Source: Fistulifera solaris (taxonomy: Eukaryota; Bacillariophyta; Bacillariophyceae; Naviculales; Stauroneidaceae). Taken from it: DNA of 64,000 nucleotides. This document shows positions 33,155 to 45,706 of the stretch, in pieces (positions within the stretch are counted from its first letter, which is position 1; each line of letters begins with the position of its first letter). The notes under the pieces were generated by a model. That model was not told the DNA's origin. It ran no database searches and worked only from the letters and a program-made list of their open reading frames with translations. The position numbers and the translations under genes are program-made. The DNA lies in the NCBI GenBank assembly GCA_030295235.1, contig AP026147.1, forward strand, positions 727,903 through 791,902, written 5' to 3'.

Positions 33155-34657
33155 GATGGCAAATATCGACGGGTCTTTGGTGACTGCTGAGTTGCTGTTC
33201 AATCTGGATCAGTTGAAGGGCTAAGATTTCATTGCCAAGCATGTTGAAATAATGAATTCTGATGATCATTATGAATGAAATCGAACGACAAAAGTTTTCT
33301 TGGGAATCTCCGTGAAGAATCATGATCCAGTGATGCACTTAAGGATTTATAGGATTGTCCGGATAAACTTGAACTATAGATGATAGTGTAGGTAAGTGTC
33401 GGAAGTCGGAAGCGGGTATTTTTGTTGTTCAGAAAACCTTTTCGCAATTATACGCCGTAAGGCCCATTCTTAACAGTAGGGATTTCGGGGTGGGACCGGG
33501 ATTTTTAGGCCATTTCAAATGAGCGTCGACGGACAGACGAAAAAATTAGGCCAAAAACAAAACTCGGATGGACTGGGATATCCTAAAAAAAAATCCTAGT
33601 TTGCCGCGGGAAGGCGGGACGAACGTGTTTTATATTTTTTTATAATGAGATAAAGTACTTTGTTTGTCGCACAGATGCAATTAAAAATTTTCCCTCCATT
33701 TTTTCCCTCCATTACCATCCTTCTCCGTCGACCACGTCGACAATTTGATCATTGCATGCAGCTATTCATTCAATCTTCAGCTCATTTTTCAACAAGCAAG
33801 CAAACATGAACGCTTCCTCCGACGCTCACGACGACAGTTACGAGTCTTCGCAAGCCTTGTTCAATCCGGTCCGACCCCCGAAATCCTTACTGTTAAGAAT
33901 CAGCCTAAGGTTAATTACAAAATAGCTGCTCTCTTTAGCAGCTCAGGTGTGAAAAAAATACAAATACTGCCATGTTTTGGCCTTATCGACTATCACTTGC
34001 TTTCAGAACATTTTGGTCGATCTCATGCCGTTGAAAAAACGAGATACTCCGTAGTCGGCCACAAGGGAGGAACCGTGCCTTAGAATTGAGTCACAACTTG
34101 CTCTTTTTTTTTAGCTAGTCTAAATGCATCAATCCTTGTTGACAATTGCAGCATCGATTTCATGATGTCGATAAACCGTGGGATATTTGACTTCCTTACG
34201 TACTATAGATGCAAATTATTGGCTCAACTTTTTCATGACTGGATTTCAGTCATGAATGTTGATGATTCCTTTGAGCGACACTGCTACAACCAAATCTTCG
34301 TTACTTTCGTGAAACGGTCAAACCACATCAAACCCATTATTTTGCAAAGATTTTTGTACTCCGTACTGTAGCATTTTTGACATTCATCTGAGATTTGGAT
34401 TAGACATCGGGTGGGCCGGGTAAGGGGAATGTATCCTTAACCGTAAACCTTATTGACGGGCCCTTTTCTCGTTCTGCGCGGGAAAGCCACACCCTCTACA
34501 TTGTGAGTCACTGTGACCCATCTTCGTTGGCGCGCCGGCATACCTGCGTGTTTGCGCCATGGATTTTGCACCGACGCAAAATAAGTGCATCCACCATGGC
34601 GATTGAATGGAAGTAATTGCACATGAAATAAAGTAGCTGGTGAAGGAGGCTTCAACA
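33155..34657. other. Intergenic ~1.5 kb
   Basis: Contains A/T- and G-rich blocks (33480-33620), two TACTCCGT octamers (34045-34052 and 34357-34364), and the hairpin at 34234-34254. A plus-strand frame at 33745-34083 (112 aa) is unlike a known protein. Includes the promoter of the coiled-coil gene. Confidence 0.5.
34234..34254 (+). repeat. GACTG-CAGTC intergenic hairpin, copy 3
   Basis: CATGACTG-GATTT-CAGTCATG: fully symmetric 8-bp arms with a 5-nt loop, the only copy whose outer bases pair perfectly. Confidence 0.65.
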
Positions 34658-37600
34658 ATGGACGAGAATGCTTCTATAAACTCTTCGAAGGACCCTTTCG
34701 GATTGCTGCGACGGCCTACGCGTGTCAACGTTACATCCGAACGGTCGTCGTTACTTTCTACATCTCAAAATCCTTTGCCTCCTCTTGCGCCGCCGCCGCC
34801 TCTTTTGCTGTCATCGCCCCCGCGTTTACCTCAGACACGGAAATCTTCTCTTCAAAGACATGTAATGGTATCTCCTAATGTACAGAAAGATACGGCGAAA
34901 CGAAGACAAACCGAAGAAACGGCTTTTACGAGTCTTTTCACGTCACACACAACAATACCGCAACGCCCAACTTTGAATGGCTCTTTACCGCAGCAAATCA
35001 ATTCTCCGCAGAATTCGGCCGCTTTTTCGCAATTATCAGCAAGTCCTATTGAAGACGCCGATCCGGAAGATAATATACAGGAGGAAGAGGAAGAACAGCA
35101 ACAGCAATGGACCCAACAAAAGCCGAATCCTACGCATACTTCACCTCCTCGACGCCCTTCAACGTCATTGCCCTTTCAACAACCGCGACAGCGACTTTCG
35201 TCTTCCGTACATCACGAAGATGCAGTACGAACGGCGCTAGAGCAAGCTATTCAAGCAGCACGGGACGAGGAAGCAGAGCAGTGGCAGCTGCATCTAGAGC
35301 AAGAACGAAAGAATTGGTTGGAGTCTCTGCAACAGCGAGAGCGAGAGTTGCAAGAATACTACACGAACTGGCACAACGAATTAGATCAGCAAGTGACCCG
35401 TTTAAATGAGCAGCAACAGGATATTCAGCAGCAACAGGATGAGCTGCGACAAGAGAAAGAAGCCTGGGTATCGGAGTGGACCCGTCGTGAGGAACAAATC
35501 AAAGAACTAAGTGACCAAGCTGAAGAAAAACGAAAAAGAGAAGAGGATCTGCTTCAGGGTGCATTGAATAAACGCCAAAATGCCATGGAACGCGCTACTT
35601 TGCTCGAACAATCGTGCGAACAGGTTCAAGAAGTGCTGGATATGAAAATGAGAGAAGGTCGACAGGCTTACGAAGAACTACTGGTGCAACTGGATGAGAA
35701 GGAATCCGAGCTGCTCTCTGTCAAAGGTCGTATTCAAACTTTCATCACGGAAGATCGCAATGCTACACAGGCAGCGGCGGAACGCCAAATGTTGGCATCC
35801 GCACAATTGGATGAAACACAACATCGCATCACGGAAGCGCAAAACAAACTAGGAACACTAAATGAGACCGTCCGAGTGCAACAAGAAAGACTTTTAGATT
35901 TGCAACAGCGATGCCGTGATGAACAAGCCAGGGCAGAAACAACGAAGCAAGAACACAATGTATCGTTGACTAGAGCGCAGCAACGACTCGAAGCGATGAA
36001 TGCCGAAATGACAGATCGATGTCGTAAAGTTCAGGACGAGTTAGAGCAACGTCTACAAATTCTTCAAGTGAAAGAAGAGAAGCTATTGACATTGAAACGC
36101 GAGAGTGCACAAGGACTAGATGACTGGCGTCAGCAGAACGAACAACTATCGCGAGCACGTGCGGAACATGAATCTCGCTTGCGTGAGTGGGATCGCATGG
36201 AGGAGAGGCACAAAGAGCGAGAAGAAGCGTCGCAACAACAGTCTCGCAAAATTGAGATGTTGCTACGAGACACACAGGCTGAGCTACATCGATCGCAAGA
36301 ACAACTTGAATTTGCCAGAAATGAGCAAGACTCTCTTCAGAAAGAGCTTCTAGCATTGAAACGGTCAAGCAAAGACGAAAAAAATCAAGTGGGCCGCCGA
36401 AAAATCGGGTTTGTTGGAGCAGTTAGAGACAACGCAGAAGCAGTTGGAACGGTCGGCTAGCCAGGCTAAGCAATCGGAAGAGGCTATCCAAAAGTTGCAG
36501 AAACAGCGCCAGTCGGCTGACGAGGACAGGCGCCTGATGGATGATTTGCTGAGCAAGATGGAAGAAAATTCCGCATCTTTAGAGAGAAAGCTACAAAATG
36601 TTCAGTCAGAAAGGACAAAGCTGGTTGCTATTCAAGGGGAGTACGGAGTCCGCATGTCGGCTGTCGAAGTTTTGGTAAGTTCATTACATCAGTATCCGTG
36701 GACACAAGTCGCGGTTGTAGATTCACTAATGATTCGATTTTTGTCTATACGTTAGGAACGAAGTGTCTCTGACGAGAGAGATCGCTTCATGAAAGAAAAA
36801 GAACAGCTGCAGGATTCATGCCGGCAACATCAGCTCGCGGTATTACAGTCTGTTTTGCGACAGCCATGGAGAGAAGAACAAGAAGAACTAAGTGCGGCAT
36901 TTTCGAAATGGGTTCGCGTTGCTTTGTTTGATAACGAACAGGAAGAATTTGAAATAGACCGTCAAAAGTTTCATAATATAATTGAGCGATTACAGCAAGA
37001 GCTCCAAGTCAGCCAACAGCGCCGTCGACAGGAACAGGACATGATGCAAGAGCAGTTCAAACAGTTGGAGGAATCTTTGAGAGAGTCCAATCGGAAGCAA
37101 GCAGAATGGAACCAGGAAGAAAAGACATTGCGGGTTAGAATGGAAACGGCGCACAACCAAGCAGTCAAGCTCAAAGAAGAAAACGCTGTGTTGCTTGAAA
37201 AGCTATCAAAGCTTCAACAGGAAATCTTGCGTGTACAGAAGGAGAACAGTTTGGATACTGCGGAGTTGGAACAAAAGGTTCGCCAGCTGGAGTGTGGACA
37301 GGATGACATTTTCAAAGAAAAAGAAAAGCTTGCAAGTCGTTCGAAAGGAGTTGGAGATGCTTAAAAAGAACTCGAAAATGTCGATGCTGAGAAGCAACGG
37401 TTGGTCGAAGCGAATGCCCTTTTAGAACAGAAACTAAGCACTTTTGACTCGGATAACGTCATCCAGGAGAAGCTCTTGCGCTCTGAACCGATGCGCGATG
37501 ATATCGAATTGAAAATGATGCAGCACACAACCAAAATATCTGAGCTTGAGAATGAAATCATCGATCTACGATTAGAAAGGGATACGTTGAAGGAACAACT

Positions 37601-38027
37601 GAGAGCTTCTACATGTGACTTTACATCAAGCTTTGCCGGCCAATTCCAAAAAGAGTCTAACGCTCGAGTAGCTGAACTTGCAGAGTCCTTAAGCGAACGA
37701 GAACGCCTTCTGTCTGATCGTGAACGAGACTCGGTTATGCAGATGGAAGCGACACAAAATCGACTGAGACTACTTGCCGAAAAGCTCCGCGAGAAAGACC
37801 AAGAGCTCGAAAAGCGCGAAAAGCAAATCAAAATGGACATGGAAAAAGGCGAGCTAGCTAACAAAAAGGTTCTGGAACTTGCACAAACGTTGAAGCAGCA
37901 GGCAGCAGACCTTGACCGCGACCGTCAAATTCTAGAGAATCGGATACAAAGTTGTGACTCTTTAGAGAAACAGCTGAATGTTTGGCAGCAACAGTTGGAA
38001 AACACCATTTCCTTGAAGAAAGTTTAG
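34658..38027 (+). CDS. Large coiled-coil protein with proline-rich N terminus
   Basis: About 1,096 residues after removing an 81-nt intron (36675-36755, GTAAGT...GTTAG), which joins SAVEVL to ERSVSDERD. Residues 1-160 are disordered: a PPLAPPPPLLLSSPPRLP stretch, Ser/Thr-rich, and an acidic E/Q run. From about 190 to the end it is almost continuous Glu/Gln/Lys/Arg heptads (for example NWLESLQQRERELQEYY). The frame needs three one-base repairs: A7 36378-36384 (minus one), A3 37344-37346 (minus one) and A5 37363-37367 (plus one); the last two compensate each other within 20 bp. Start is ATG 34658; an upstream GTG is in frame. No family is recognised; a structural or centrosome/trafficking tether role is a guess from shape only. 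Confidence 0.75.
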
Positions 38028-38865
38028 TTGCCTTGAGTAGCGGGATATTCTGTGCCACGAGTCGTCTAACAGCAACATTTGGAAGAGTGTAAATTGCGTA
38101 ACACTGTCGGTGTCTTTAGCTGTCGATAAAATAGATACGCTGATGGTTATTGCGCAATGCGTCAGCTAGAGTCTAACAATGATAGAATGGACTGCCAGCT
38201 GCCTCTCTAGCCTATCGTCTCTCTTTAGCTAAAAGCTATACGGAGTAGATGATTGTTTAGAGTTCGGAGGAACAACCGTCATCCATCGTCCAAAAAGAAG
38301 AGGGTCATAGACCAGAGATGAGTCACGGAGAAACAATAGGGAGTACAGTGTACATTAGTAGATTTTGGTCATGGTCATCGGCCATCAGTCATTATACCAT
38401 AAAGCATAAGTCAGAAAGAAGTCCTCACTACTCAGATACTCCGTGAAAATTCAACCATCAAATCTCATACTCCGCCTAAACGTATCACAAATCACAACCC
38501 AAATAACGACAATGCGAAATCCACAAGCTACGACTACAGAGAGCGCACCATTACGCATCAAATCTTCTCACTTCTGGTCGTTCCATTAAAAAAGAAAAGG
38601 TTTCTCGTAGGTCTCGCTAGCGCAAAGTACAGTTGGTGACGCCTTTTGATGCCGTTTCGCCATCCGAAGAGCCCAAGACGTCCGGCGACAAGATGTGAGA
38701 CGAGACAAGCGCAAAATGGCAAGTAAAAAAAGCTATTAAAGATACTGTTCTAACCGATTGTTGCACTAACGGATGTATTGGAAGGACGGATAACCGAAAA
38801 TATAACGAGAAAGCAAGGCAGAGATTGCTTGATCATGCTGACCTATATGGTTATTTAAGGGTATC
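38028..38865. other. Intergenic ~0.8 kb
   Basis: No gene supported. Two TACTCCGT octamers (38240-38247 reversed, 38437-38444) and a near match at 38468. Confidence 0.5.
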
Positions 38866-39441
38866 TTAATCGTCAAGAATGGCGTTGGCTTTGCATTCGG
38901 AGCCCTTCAACGATTCCATACATGCACTGCTGAGCTCTACTTTGAGATGCGAGCTGATAATATCTTCGAGAACTCCAACGCAAGCGATTTCCAAGGAAGA
39001 CGCAACAACTGATGTTGACACGTCCGCATCCGCTGCGAGAGGAGAAAGACGTCGGCAATATCCGCACCTGCAGCAGTTGAAAACATACCTGCACTGATAG
39101 TCACTGTATGAACATACAAAGGCGCAGGTCGGGCCACAGAGTTCGCGTCCTTTCTCGTTAGATTCCGGACGGAGAGCTTCTTCACCATCGGAAAGTTGAT
39201 GCAAGTTGCGTCGATCCTCATCATCTCCTAAGTCCCATTCGGCGCCGCCTCCGAGAACGGAAAGCCCTTTCATCACGGCAGCCAGGGCAGGAACCATAAC
39301 TTCGCTGATAGCAGCACCCTCTTCAGAGGTGCACGTTCCAGGGGCATCGTTGGTGTTAAACCAGGCCACCGACATATCCATTCTGACAGCAGTGCTCAAT
39401 GCGGGCAACAAGAATGTTAGTAGAAAAGAGAGAGAAACCAT
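38866..39441 (-). CDS. Secreted cysteine-rich protein of unknown function
   Basis: 191 aa from ATG 39441, chosen because it directly precedes a strong signal peptide (MVSLSFLLTFLLPALSTAV); the frame is open 38 codons further upstream. After a Gly/Asp/Glu-rich part comes a dense Cys cluster, CGPTC-AFVC-SYSDYQC followed by FNCCRCGYCRR, ending in the RRLS-type motif, then a C-terminal helical part with three more cysteines. Probably disulfide-bonded and secreted. A 56-nt GTATGT...CGCAG segment inside the Cys cluster could be mistaken for an intron, but splicing it would wreck the C-terminal frame, so I keep it as coding. Confidence 0.7.
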   Translation of the reverse strand: MVSLSFLLTFLLPALSTAVRMDMSVAWFNTNDAPGTCTSEEGAAISEVMVPALAAVMKGLSVLGGGAEWDLGDDEDRRNLHQLSDGEEALRPESNEKGRELCGPTCAFVCSYSDYQCRYVFNCCRCGYCRRLSPLAADADVSTSVVASSLEIACVGVLEDIISSHLKVELSSACMESLKGSECKANAILDD

Positions 39442-40325
39442 GTTTATCTTCGATTGTAAGCGGATATCTGATTTGAAGGAATTGCTTTTAGCAAAGAATC
39501 TGGATTGTGGGAGGAGATCATCGGAGTCGGGAAGTTTGCAAATTGCATCTCGCACTTCGGCCTTCGGAGTCGGACCTTGAACAAACGAGAGTTTTGTTAA
39601 GCACGTTTCACAATGCGCTGCACGAGTTCGTCAGAATCAACGGGGCTGAGAGTTTAGGAAGCGCAGCGCGTGCGATGGCAAAAGTGTGATAGGTGTTATG
39701 TCGCTTTGATCGAATCTTTCCAAATCTTTGACACAAATCATGAGCACAAAAGAACAAGTGAGAACAGAGCGATAAGTTCTTATGGTGTCCGGTTTCGGTA
39801 GTGTTTCGTTCCAACGCGATAAGCTGCGAAGTCGAAGGTATCAGTGATTTGCGAATCAATAATTGAGCGCGCGTGCGTCATGCGTCTCACGTCAGGAGTC
39901 CTTAGTAATTGTTGACTCAGCATTATGTGCTAAGAGCAGAGGCACAACTGCGTATTATTTATGCCTGCATTAAGCCCATGGTCAACACGATATTCGAAAC
40001 TCAAAGCATACTGTAGACGAAAGGGGAAATGGTTCAGAATTTAGAACAAACGGATAAGTTGACACGTGATGATTCGTGACTCAGAGTCAGTCAGGTTACA
40101 ACTATGGAGACGAAGAGCTAGCTGGGCTTGGTAAGTGGTTTGAGCAATCAATAAAACCGTACAAAACGTCATCAAGGCAATGATCGTCCGGTAATAAGTT
40201 CGCAGTAGCGCACAAGCAACCCCGCATTGTGTAAGCTCTAACGTTGCTATGATACGCTATGGTACACTTCTTTGTCATACCTAATCCTTATCTAAAAAGG
40301 CCAACTAGAGCTGACTTTTAAAAAT
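39442..40325. other. Intergenic ~0.9 kb
   Basis: No gene supported on either strand. Promoter side of the Cys-rich gene and 3' flank of the carboxypeptidase gene. Confidence 0.5.
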
Positions 40326-42066
40326 TTAGAACTTTCCACCCGTAACAAAGTTTTGAATCATCTGCAAAGAGCGCTTTGGCTGATCTGTTGGGACCATGTG
40401 GCCGGCATCGTAAACTTGCAAAAAGTGAACCCATCCGATGTGCGTGCTTTTCCAACATCAAAATACTCATGAACATCGGCACCTTGAAAGCCTTTTTTAC
40501 CAATCCATTCCAGTTCATAGGTCCATTTTTCTGAAAATTTTGATCTTAATGAGTATAAGCACAAATGGACAACTTCAATAACACGTCAATTGACGTACCA
40601 TTTCCAATATAGTTGCAGATAAAGTCAACATCACCGACGTAAATCAAAGCCGGGTAGCCAGCATTTAACAATTCGGCAACGTATCCCGAGAAATCTTTCA
40701 TCCAGTCGGTATGAAACTTCATGTTAATTCCAAAGTTGCATGATTCCCACGTGTGCGAATGCTTCTCGTCCACATGCAATGCCTTTTTCGTCTCTTCCCG
40801 GTTCAAGAAGTTCGAGACGTGCGAAAAGTCATAACAGAGGGGACGGACATCACACTTTTGCGAATATCGTAGGGGTTGAGACCCGTCATCTGATAAGGAC
40901 TGGTCAAGGCGGTGTTGCAAACCAAAAACGCTGTCTGACAGGCAAACGTATTGACAATAGAATCGCCTTCGTTGCACTTTTGAATCAAAGAAACGCATCT
41001 CGGCACAGCATCTTTCATGGCTTGATAGGTCTCTTTGTCGACGACTTTAATGCCGTGCGAGTTATTCCATACCATGTCAGGATAAGCCGGATACTGCTTT
41101 TCGGGAGACGTCAGTCCATTACCAATGGCAAGACCCGCATAGGGTAGTTGAATAGTTCCATCACGACCTTCCTCATTACCTCGATAAATGCGATGGGAAA
41201 TGCTAGGGACTGAAATTGATTCGTTGTATTTGTGAGGAAAACGTTGCAAGAACATGGGGCCCCACTATCTATTTCACTCACCATAATGTCCAGCGTACGA
41301 CTCCCCGACAATGTACAAAGGAGATTCCTGATACTCAGGGTAGGTCTGGAAGAAAGCCTGTAGGAAGTAGTAAGCATCTTCCGCTACCATTTGTTCGTTT
41401 GCATCCGTCTCTTGACCGTAGGAGAAGCCGACCCCCGCCGGTTGATCGAGCCACAAAACGTGTGCTGTTTCAGTCCACGAATGAGGATTGACCGTAGTGC
41501 TTTTCCCGTCTGGATTGACCGAACAAGGTCCATTTTCCGTCAACAACGCCAATGTAGAGGAGCAACCCGGCCCTCCTGTTAACCAAACGATCAAAGGAAT
41601 GGCCCCGTTGTCTTTTTGATGCCGACTCGCGCTTCTCAAACATCCAGAAGAACAAATGCTTGTCTTCCCCGTTCGCATCGTACTCACTACCTTTAATGTC
41701 CATATATCCTGCAATACTCTTGCTCGACGCATCGCAAATATCATCGTGACCTTCATTGACGTGAAGCGAGTGTACTTTATTCTTAAAAACAAACTGACTC
41801 TTGGCTCGTGCGGCCGGCGTCTGACAATCAAAGACACCCGCCGGCAACTGTTTTGCTTGCTCGTGACTCATGCATTCTGAAGGAATCGCTCCTGCTTCAC
41901 ACCATTCGCAACGTTCTCCGGTAGTTTCGTCGATCGTCTTGACACACGAGGTCGAATCGGTCGCTTGATTGCACGATGATTCGGGAAAAGAAGACCGCAA
42001 CGACGAAGCAGTTGCTGCGGAAGCCGTCAAAAGGCTGTAAGCGGAGAAAAACGAACCAAATTTCAT
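40326..42066 (-). CDS. Serine carboxypeptidase (S10), three exons
   Basis: Lysosomal/vacuolar-type serine carboxypeptidase of about 533 aa with signal peptide. Catalytic triad: Ser in VGESYAGHY, Asp in YVGDVDFICNY, His in AGHMVP; oxyanion region WLTGGPGCSS. Introns: 41210-41281 (72 nt, GTGAGT...TTTCAG), joining GHY to VPSISHR, and 40531-40598 (68 nt, GTACGT...TTTTCAG), joining NYIGN to EKWTYELEW. Three one-base repairs are needed: AA near 41633-41634 (minus one, before SRHQKDNG), T4 40856-40859 (plus one, giving DIRKKCDVRPLCYDFS), A5 40420-40424 (plus one, giving FLQVYDAGHMVP). Each restored stretch matches the family. The N terminus has a Cys-rich insert (CEWCEAGAIPSECM) before the catalytic domain. 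Confidence 0.92.
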
Positions 42067-42467
42067 CCTTTTGTTAATAATAAGGAGAACGAGCTGCTCG
42101 TAGTTAACAATATGCGTTCAATATGATGAACGAGAGCAATCTTATACGATTGAAATGTCTCTTTACCAACATCGCTGTTTTTCGATCTCGGCGGTACCAG
42201 GTATCATCGCAAATAAGATCATCACACTTCCGCGCGTTCCGCCGTTCTGCATGACAGAAGATCCGTTTCCGCGTTGTGACGTCAGCGGCTCGATGAAACG
42301 CGCTTGATCCGTGACTAAACAATCAGTCTTGGCGACGAGCTAACTTGACTAACGAAAGAAAATATTTGAAAGAACATGCGGATAGAAATAGACAAGTAGA
42401 GATTTATTCAAAGCCTTGATGGTTAAATAAAGTAGCTTGTTAGCGGAGTATGAAGAATCATTACGAA
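42067..42467. other. Intergenic
   Basis: No gene supported. Contains GCGGTACCAGGTATC near 42191, related to the TACC(A/G)GGTA words elsewhere. Confidence 0.45.
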
Positions 42468-43184
42468 TTACGCCATAGCTGCAGCGCAAGATCGTTGAGG
42501 CTCTAGCAAGACAAATTCCTCTTCCATAGAATGCATGAGAGGTAACAACCGAGCTCGGTTGTAGATAAGCCAGTCTTGACAAGCTTGGGCTGCTGTGTCA
42601 ATGTAAAGATGCGAGTAAATGTGTCCCATGTTGTTCATTATGGCGAATTGCATGATTTCACTCGAAGGGAGAGTGCCTTGGCAAAGCTGGTAGAGTTGCA
42701 GTGTCTTATGATACAGAACGGTAGAATTCAGTTGGATGGCTTGCTGATGATGTAAAAGTGCGAGATTGTATAAAAGCACTGCGGCGGACACATTTGGGCT
42801 CGCTCGTTTCGAAAAGCGCATTGCTCGCTGACAGAAAACAAATACGCCATTGGGTGATACAACACCGAGTTCACTTCCGTCGACAAGAGGAGTCAATTGA
42901 CTAACAATCGAGCACTCGCTATCCGTCGCAATAACTTCCTTTGATCGCATCATCTCTTGTATTACACCGAGACCTCGCTGAAAACATTGCATTGCTTGTT
43001 TTGTTTGATGCGTTTGAAGAAAGGCGATAGCTCGATTGTTCAAAGACTCCACGTCGAGCTCATTCGGTTGCGATATTTGTTGATACCGAGCACGAGGTGG
43101 CTTCAACGAAGCAGTGCGCGCGGATGGAGTTGCTTTCATCATGGCAAAAGAATGAATTAGGAGATCTAAATTGTTTGTGTGCAT
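42468..43184 (-). CDS. TPR-like protein, paralog 1
   Basis: 238 aa from ATG 43184 (Met at 43142 also possible; the frame is open to 43418, but that upstream part looks like translated 5' sequence). Helical-repeat protein: ESLNNRAIAFLQTHQTKQAM then CFQRGLGVIQEMM, VSPNGVFVF, SAAVLLYNLALLHHQQAIQL, and FAIMNNMGHIYSHL, the pattern of tetratricopeptide repeats. I recognise VLLYN-LALLHHQQAI-type proteins as an expanded diatom family of unknown function. Related throughout to the gene at 44088-44761, in the same orientation. Confidence 0.7.
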   Translation of the reverse strand: MHTNNLDLLIHSFAMMKATPSARTASLKPPRARYQQISQPNELDVESLNNRAIAFLQTHQTKQAMQCFQRGLGVIQEMMRSKEVIATDSECSIVSQLTPLVDGSELGVVSPNGVFVFCQRAMRFSKRASPNVSAAVLLYNLALLHHQQAIQLNSTVLYHKTLQLYQLCQGTLPSSEIMQFAIMNNMGHIYSHLYIDTAAQACQDWLIYNRARLLPLMHSMEEEFVLLEPQRSCAAAMA

Positions 43185-44087
43185 TTGGACGATGAAAGAA
43201 TAACGTTTGGTCAAAAGTCGCCTCGTGTTTTTACGTCTAAAAAAGCCTCCTAAAGCCAAATGAACTAAAAAGTACTGAAACCAAGAAGCTTTATTAAGCC
43301 CGAGACCAAGACTCCTCCTTCCTCCTTCCTCCTCAAGGAAAAACGAAGAGATTGTCGGATACAGTAGAGTAGCTTTACTGAGGGGAGAGGGAGAAACTCT
43401 CCCAGCTTCAACTTTCAATCACAAGGATCGAAGATCGAAGCAAAGAAACGAGACAAGTTAACACCTATTTGGTATAGCGGAATCCAGTGATATGTGATAT
43501 TATCTTTTCGTTACAAAATAAGGCTTCTTTTTTAATTATTGCTTTCATTCACGAACACGGCGATTGTTTAACTTCGATGCGTGCGTATTTCGTTATCTGT
43601 TCTTCGTTTCTTAGAAGGTACATTACACGGTCTACGTGTTACTGAAGTTAATGTCAAGTAGTTCCGAAGAATCTAGAAGAATCATCTTGGAAAGGTCTGC
43701 CGGTAATGCCGAAAGCTAAAGCCAGAAGCCGTAAAGGCCTGGCTTCTTGCTTCATGGTCATGCTACTCCGTACTCCGTAAGGTCCGTAGACTGAATTGCT
43801 AAGGTTAGGTTAGAACTCCAATCCAATTCCAGAATGAATCATGATTCTATGGTAAATACTAACGACCTCACACTCACCTCACGCTCCTATTGTTGATTGA
43901 TTACTTGAAATTTTCATTTTTGCATCTTTGGGGCGACGACTCGGAAATGTCTTTCAATGAGCTGTGGAAAATGGAATTACAGGCAAGAAAACTAAAATTA
44001 CATTAGTACATTTGGCGAGCCTCTTTCAAAGAGCGTGATTAGTCGATGGTCCAAAAACGAATTAGCCAGCAGTTCATGTCTCCTGAA
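43185..44087. other. Intergenic between TPR-like paralogs
   Basis: No gene supported. Contains two overlapping TACTCCGT octamers (43764-43778). Confidence 0.5.
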
Positions 44088-44761
44088 TCATGCTCCTGGG
44101 GCAGCTATGAGCACCGTGTTCATCACAAAGTCCTCCGGGGCTACAAAAGATACGTAACGTGCCCTATTCTTGAGCAGTGATTGTAGGCAAAATGTAGCGC
44201 GATCGAATTGAAAAAGATGGGAGCTGACATGTCCCAAATTGTTCCATAAGGCAAAATGATAAGCAGCACTTTGATTTGTAGCTGCCGTAGCTGTCTTCTG
44301 AGATAAGATGTAGAATTTAGCCGCTGTTTTGTAAAGGTCGGTTCGCTTGCATTGGATTGCTTGACGATGGTATACCAGGCCCATATTGTACAAGACGACA
44401 GCAGTCGCACATTGTTCATCATTAACGGAATGAAGGAGGAGAGACCGATTGAAAAGACAAAGGAACCCTCGGGTGAAACACAATCTTCGTTTTGTTCGAT
44501 CTCGGGGGCGCCGTGGCATTCAATAGCTGCTGTGCCAAAATGGAAATTTCTAGATATCTTCTTGGTAGAGGAAAGAATAAGGCGAAGGCTCCTTTTCAAG
44601 CACGCGACGGCCTGCCGTGATTGACCAGCATATAGTAAAGCGACAAATTCATGGGTCGCTTCCTTTAGTGTCCTGCAACGCTTTCTAGAGCTCATTACTC
44701 CCACCCTGTCGTAACTTGTCAAAGTGGAGACCGAGACGATACTTTCATAGTTCAAATTCAT
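44088..44761 (-). CDS. TPR-like protein, paralog 2, one frame break
   Basis: About 225 codons from ATG 44761. TPR-like helices: EFVALLYAGQSRQAVACLKRSL, CVSPEGSFVF, TAVVLYNMGLVYHRQAIQ, FALWNNLGHVSSHLF, CLQSLLKNRARY. The frame breaks at the A4 run 44452-44455 (T4 on the coding strand). Adding one base joins GSFVF to FNRSLLLHSVNDEQC; the corrected segment then has exactly the same length (23 residues up to VLYN) as paralog 1, which supports the repair. Confidence 0.7.
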
Positions 44762-45205
44762 GGTAAGGAATGCAATGAAGCCGGTACCCTTTTGATATGC
44801 TTTGGAAGGCGGCACAAGTGGGCAACAAATGAGCTTAGGCGTTCAATGAAAAGAGAATGAATAGAAGACGACAACTCAAACATAAAAGCATAAAAGCCGA
44901 ATGAAAAGACGCTGGACACGTTTTCCTTTTTATAAAACACGAGACACGAGAAGCCTTTTACATCTGCTGTCGGTACTTTTAAACCTTATAGAGCTCGCAA
45001 GCAGAGTTAAGATCCAGAGTACATAAGAGACCATAGTAAGCCTAGAGGCCATTATCCAAGAAGTAACTATTCACCACAGTTTCGTATCACCACAATGTTA
45101 GTAATAGGCACTTTGTGCTTAAGCCCTATCTTTTACTGTAATAATTACCGAGTATAGAGGGTATAGTCTTAGGTAGCGGCGCACTATAGTTCGACGGCCT
45201 CTAGA

Positions 45206-45284
45206 ATACCGCAATACCGTACGGTATAATACCAGTATAATACCGGTATTTCGGTATCTGGAATTTCGATACCGGTACTTGAAG
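45206..45284 (+). repeat. TACCGGTA-rich repeat, copy 1
   Basis: About 78 bp of overlapping TACCGTA/TACCGGTA words ending GATACCGGTACTTGAAG. Similar order of words recurs at 45382-45460. Confidence 0.65.
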
Positions 45285-45381
45285 TTAGTACAAACAAGAC
45301 TGGGGCACGTACGACTGGATTCCCGTTATTCCGGGGCAGTTAACGTGAAGATGAGAGAGCTTTGCCCACAAGGCGCTGGAA

Positions 45382-45460
45382 CCCAATACGGTATTGATAC
45401 GGTATGATACCGTCCAATACCGTATTCCGGTATCGAAAATCCTGATACCGGTATTTGAAG
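45382..45460 (+). repeat. TACCGGTA-rich repeat, copy 2
   Basis: Direct, diverged copy of 45206-45284, ending GATACCGGTATTTGAAG. Copies are 176 bp apart. Confidence 0.65.
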
Positions 45461-45684
45461 AACTATACGGCGCACTGCGCACTCGTGCAACGAGTACCAC
45501 TACGTCTTTGTTCGGCATTATGCGTGACGCGTGACACGTTCCACCTTCCACTCGGACCATGCGCTTTAGGACTTAAGACCTAGGAAGTCGGGACTGGGAA
45601 CTGGGACTGAAGTGTATTGCATGCAAATAGTACAAAACCTCCCAGAGTAACGAAGTCGAAAGATGAATCAACCGTTTCAAGCAA

Positions 45685-45706
45685 TACCTGGTACCGGTAC
45701 CAGGTA
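45685..45706. repeat. 22-bp perfect palindrome
   Basis: TACCTGGTACC followed by GGTACCAGGTA; the two halves are exact reverse complements with no spacer. Related to the 16-bp palindrome at 2535-2550. Confidence 0.85.

Noticed and set aside
38873-39094. 56-nt intron (GTATGT...CGCAG) within the Cys-rich gene
   Set aside because: Length is not a multiple of three and splicing destroys a sensible acidic C terminus with conserved-looking cysteines.
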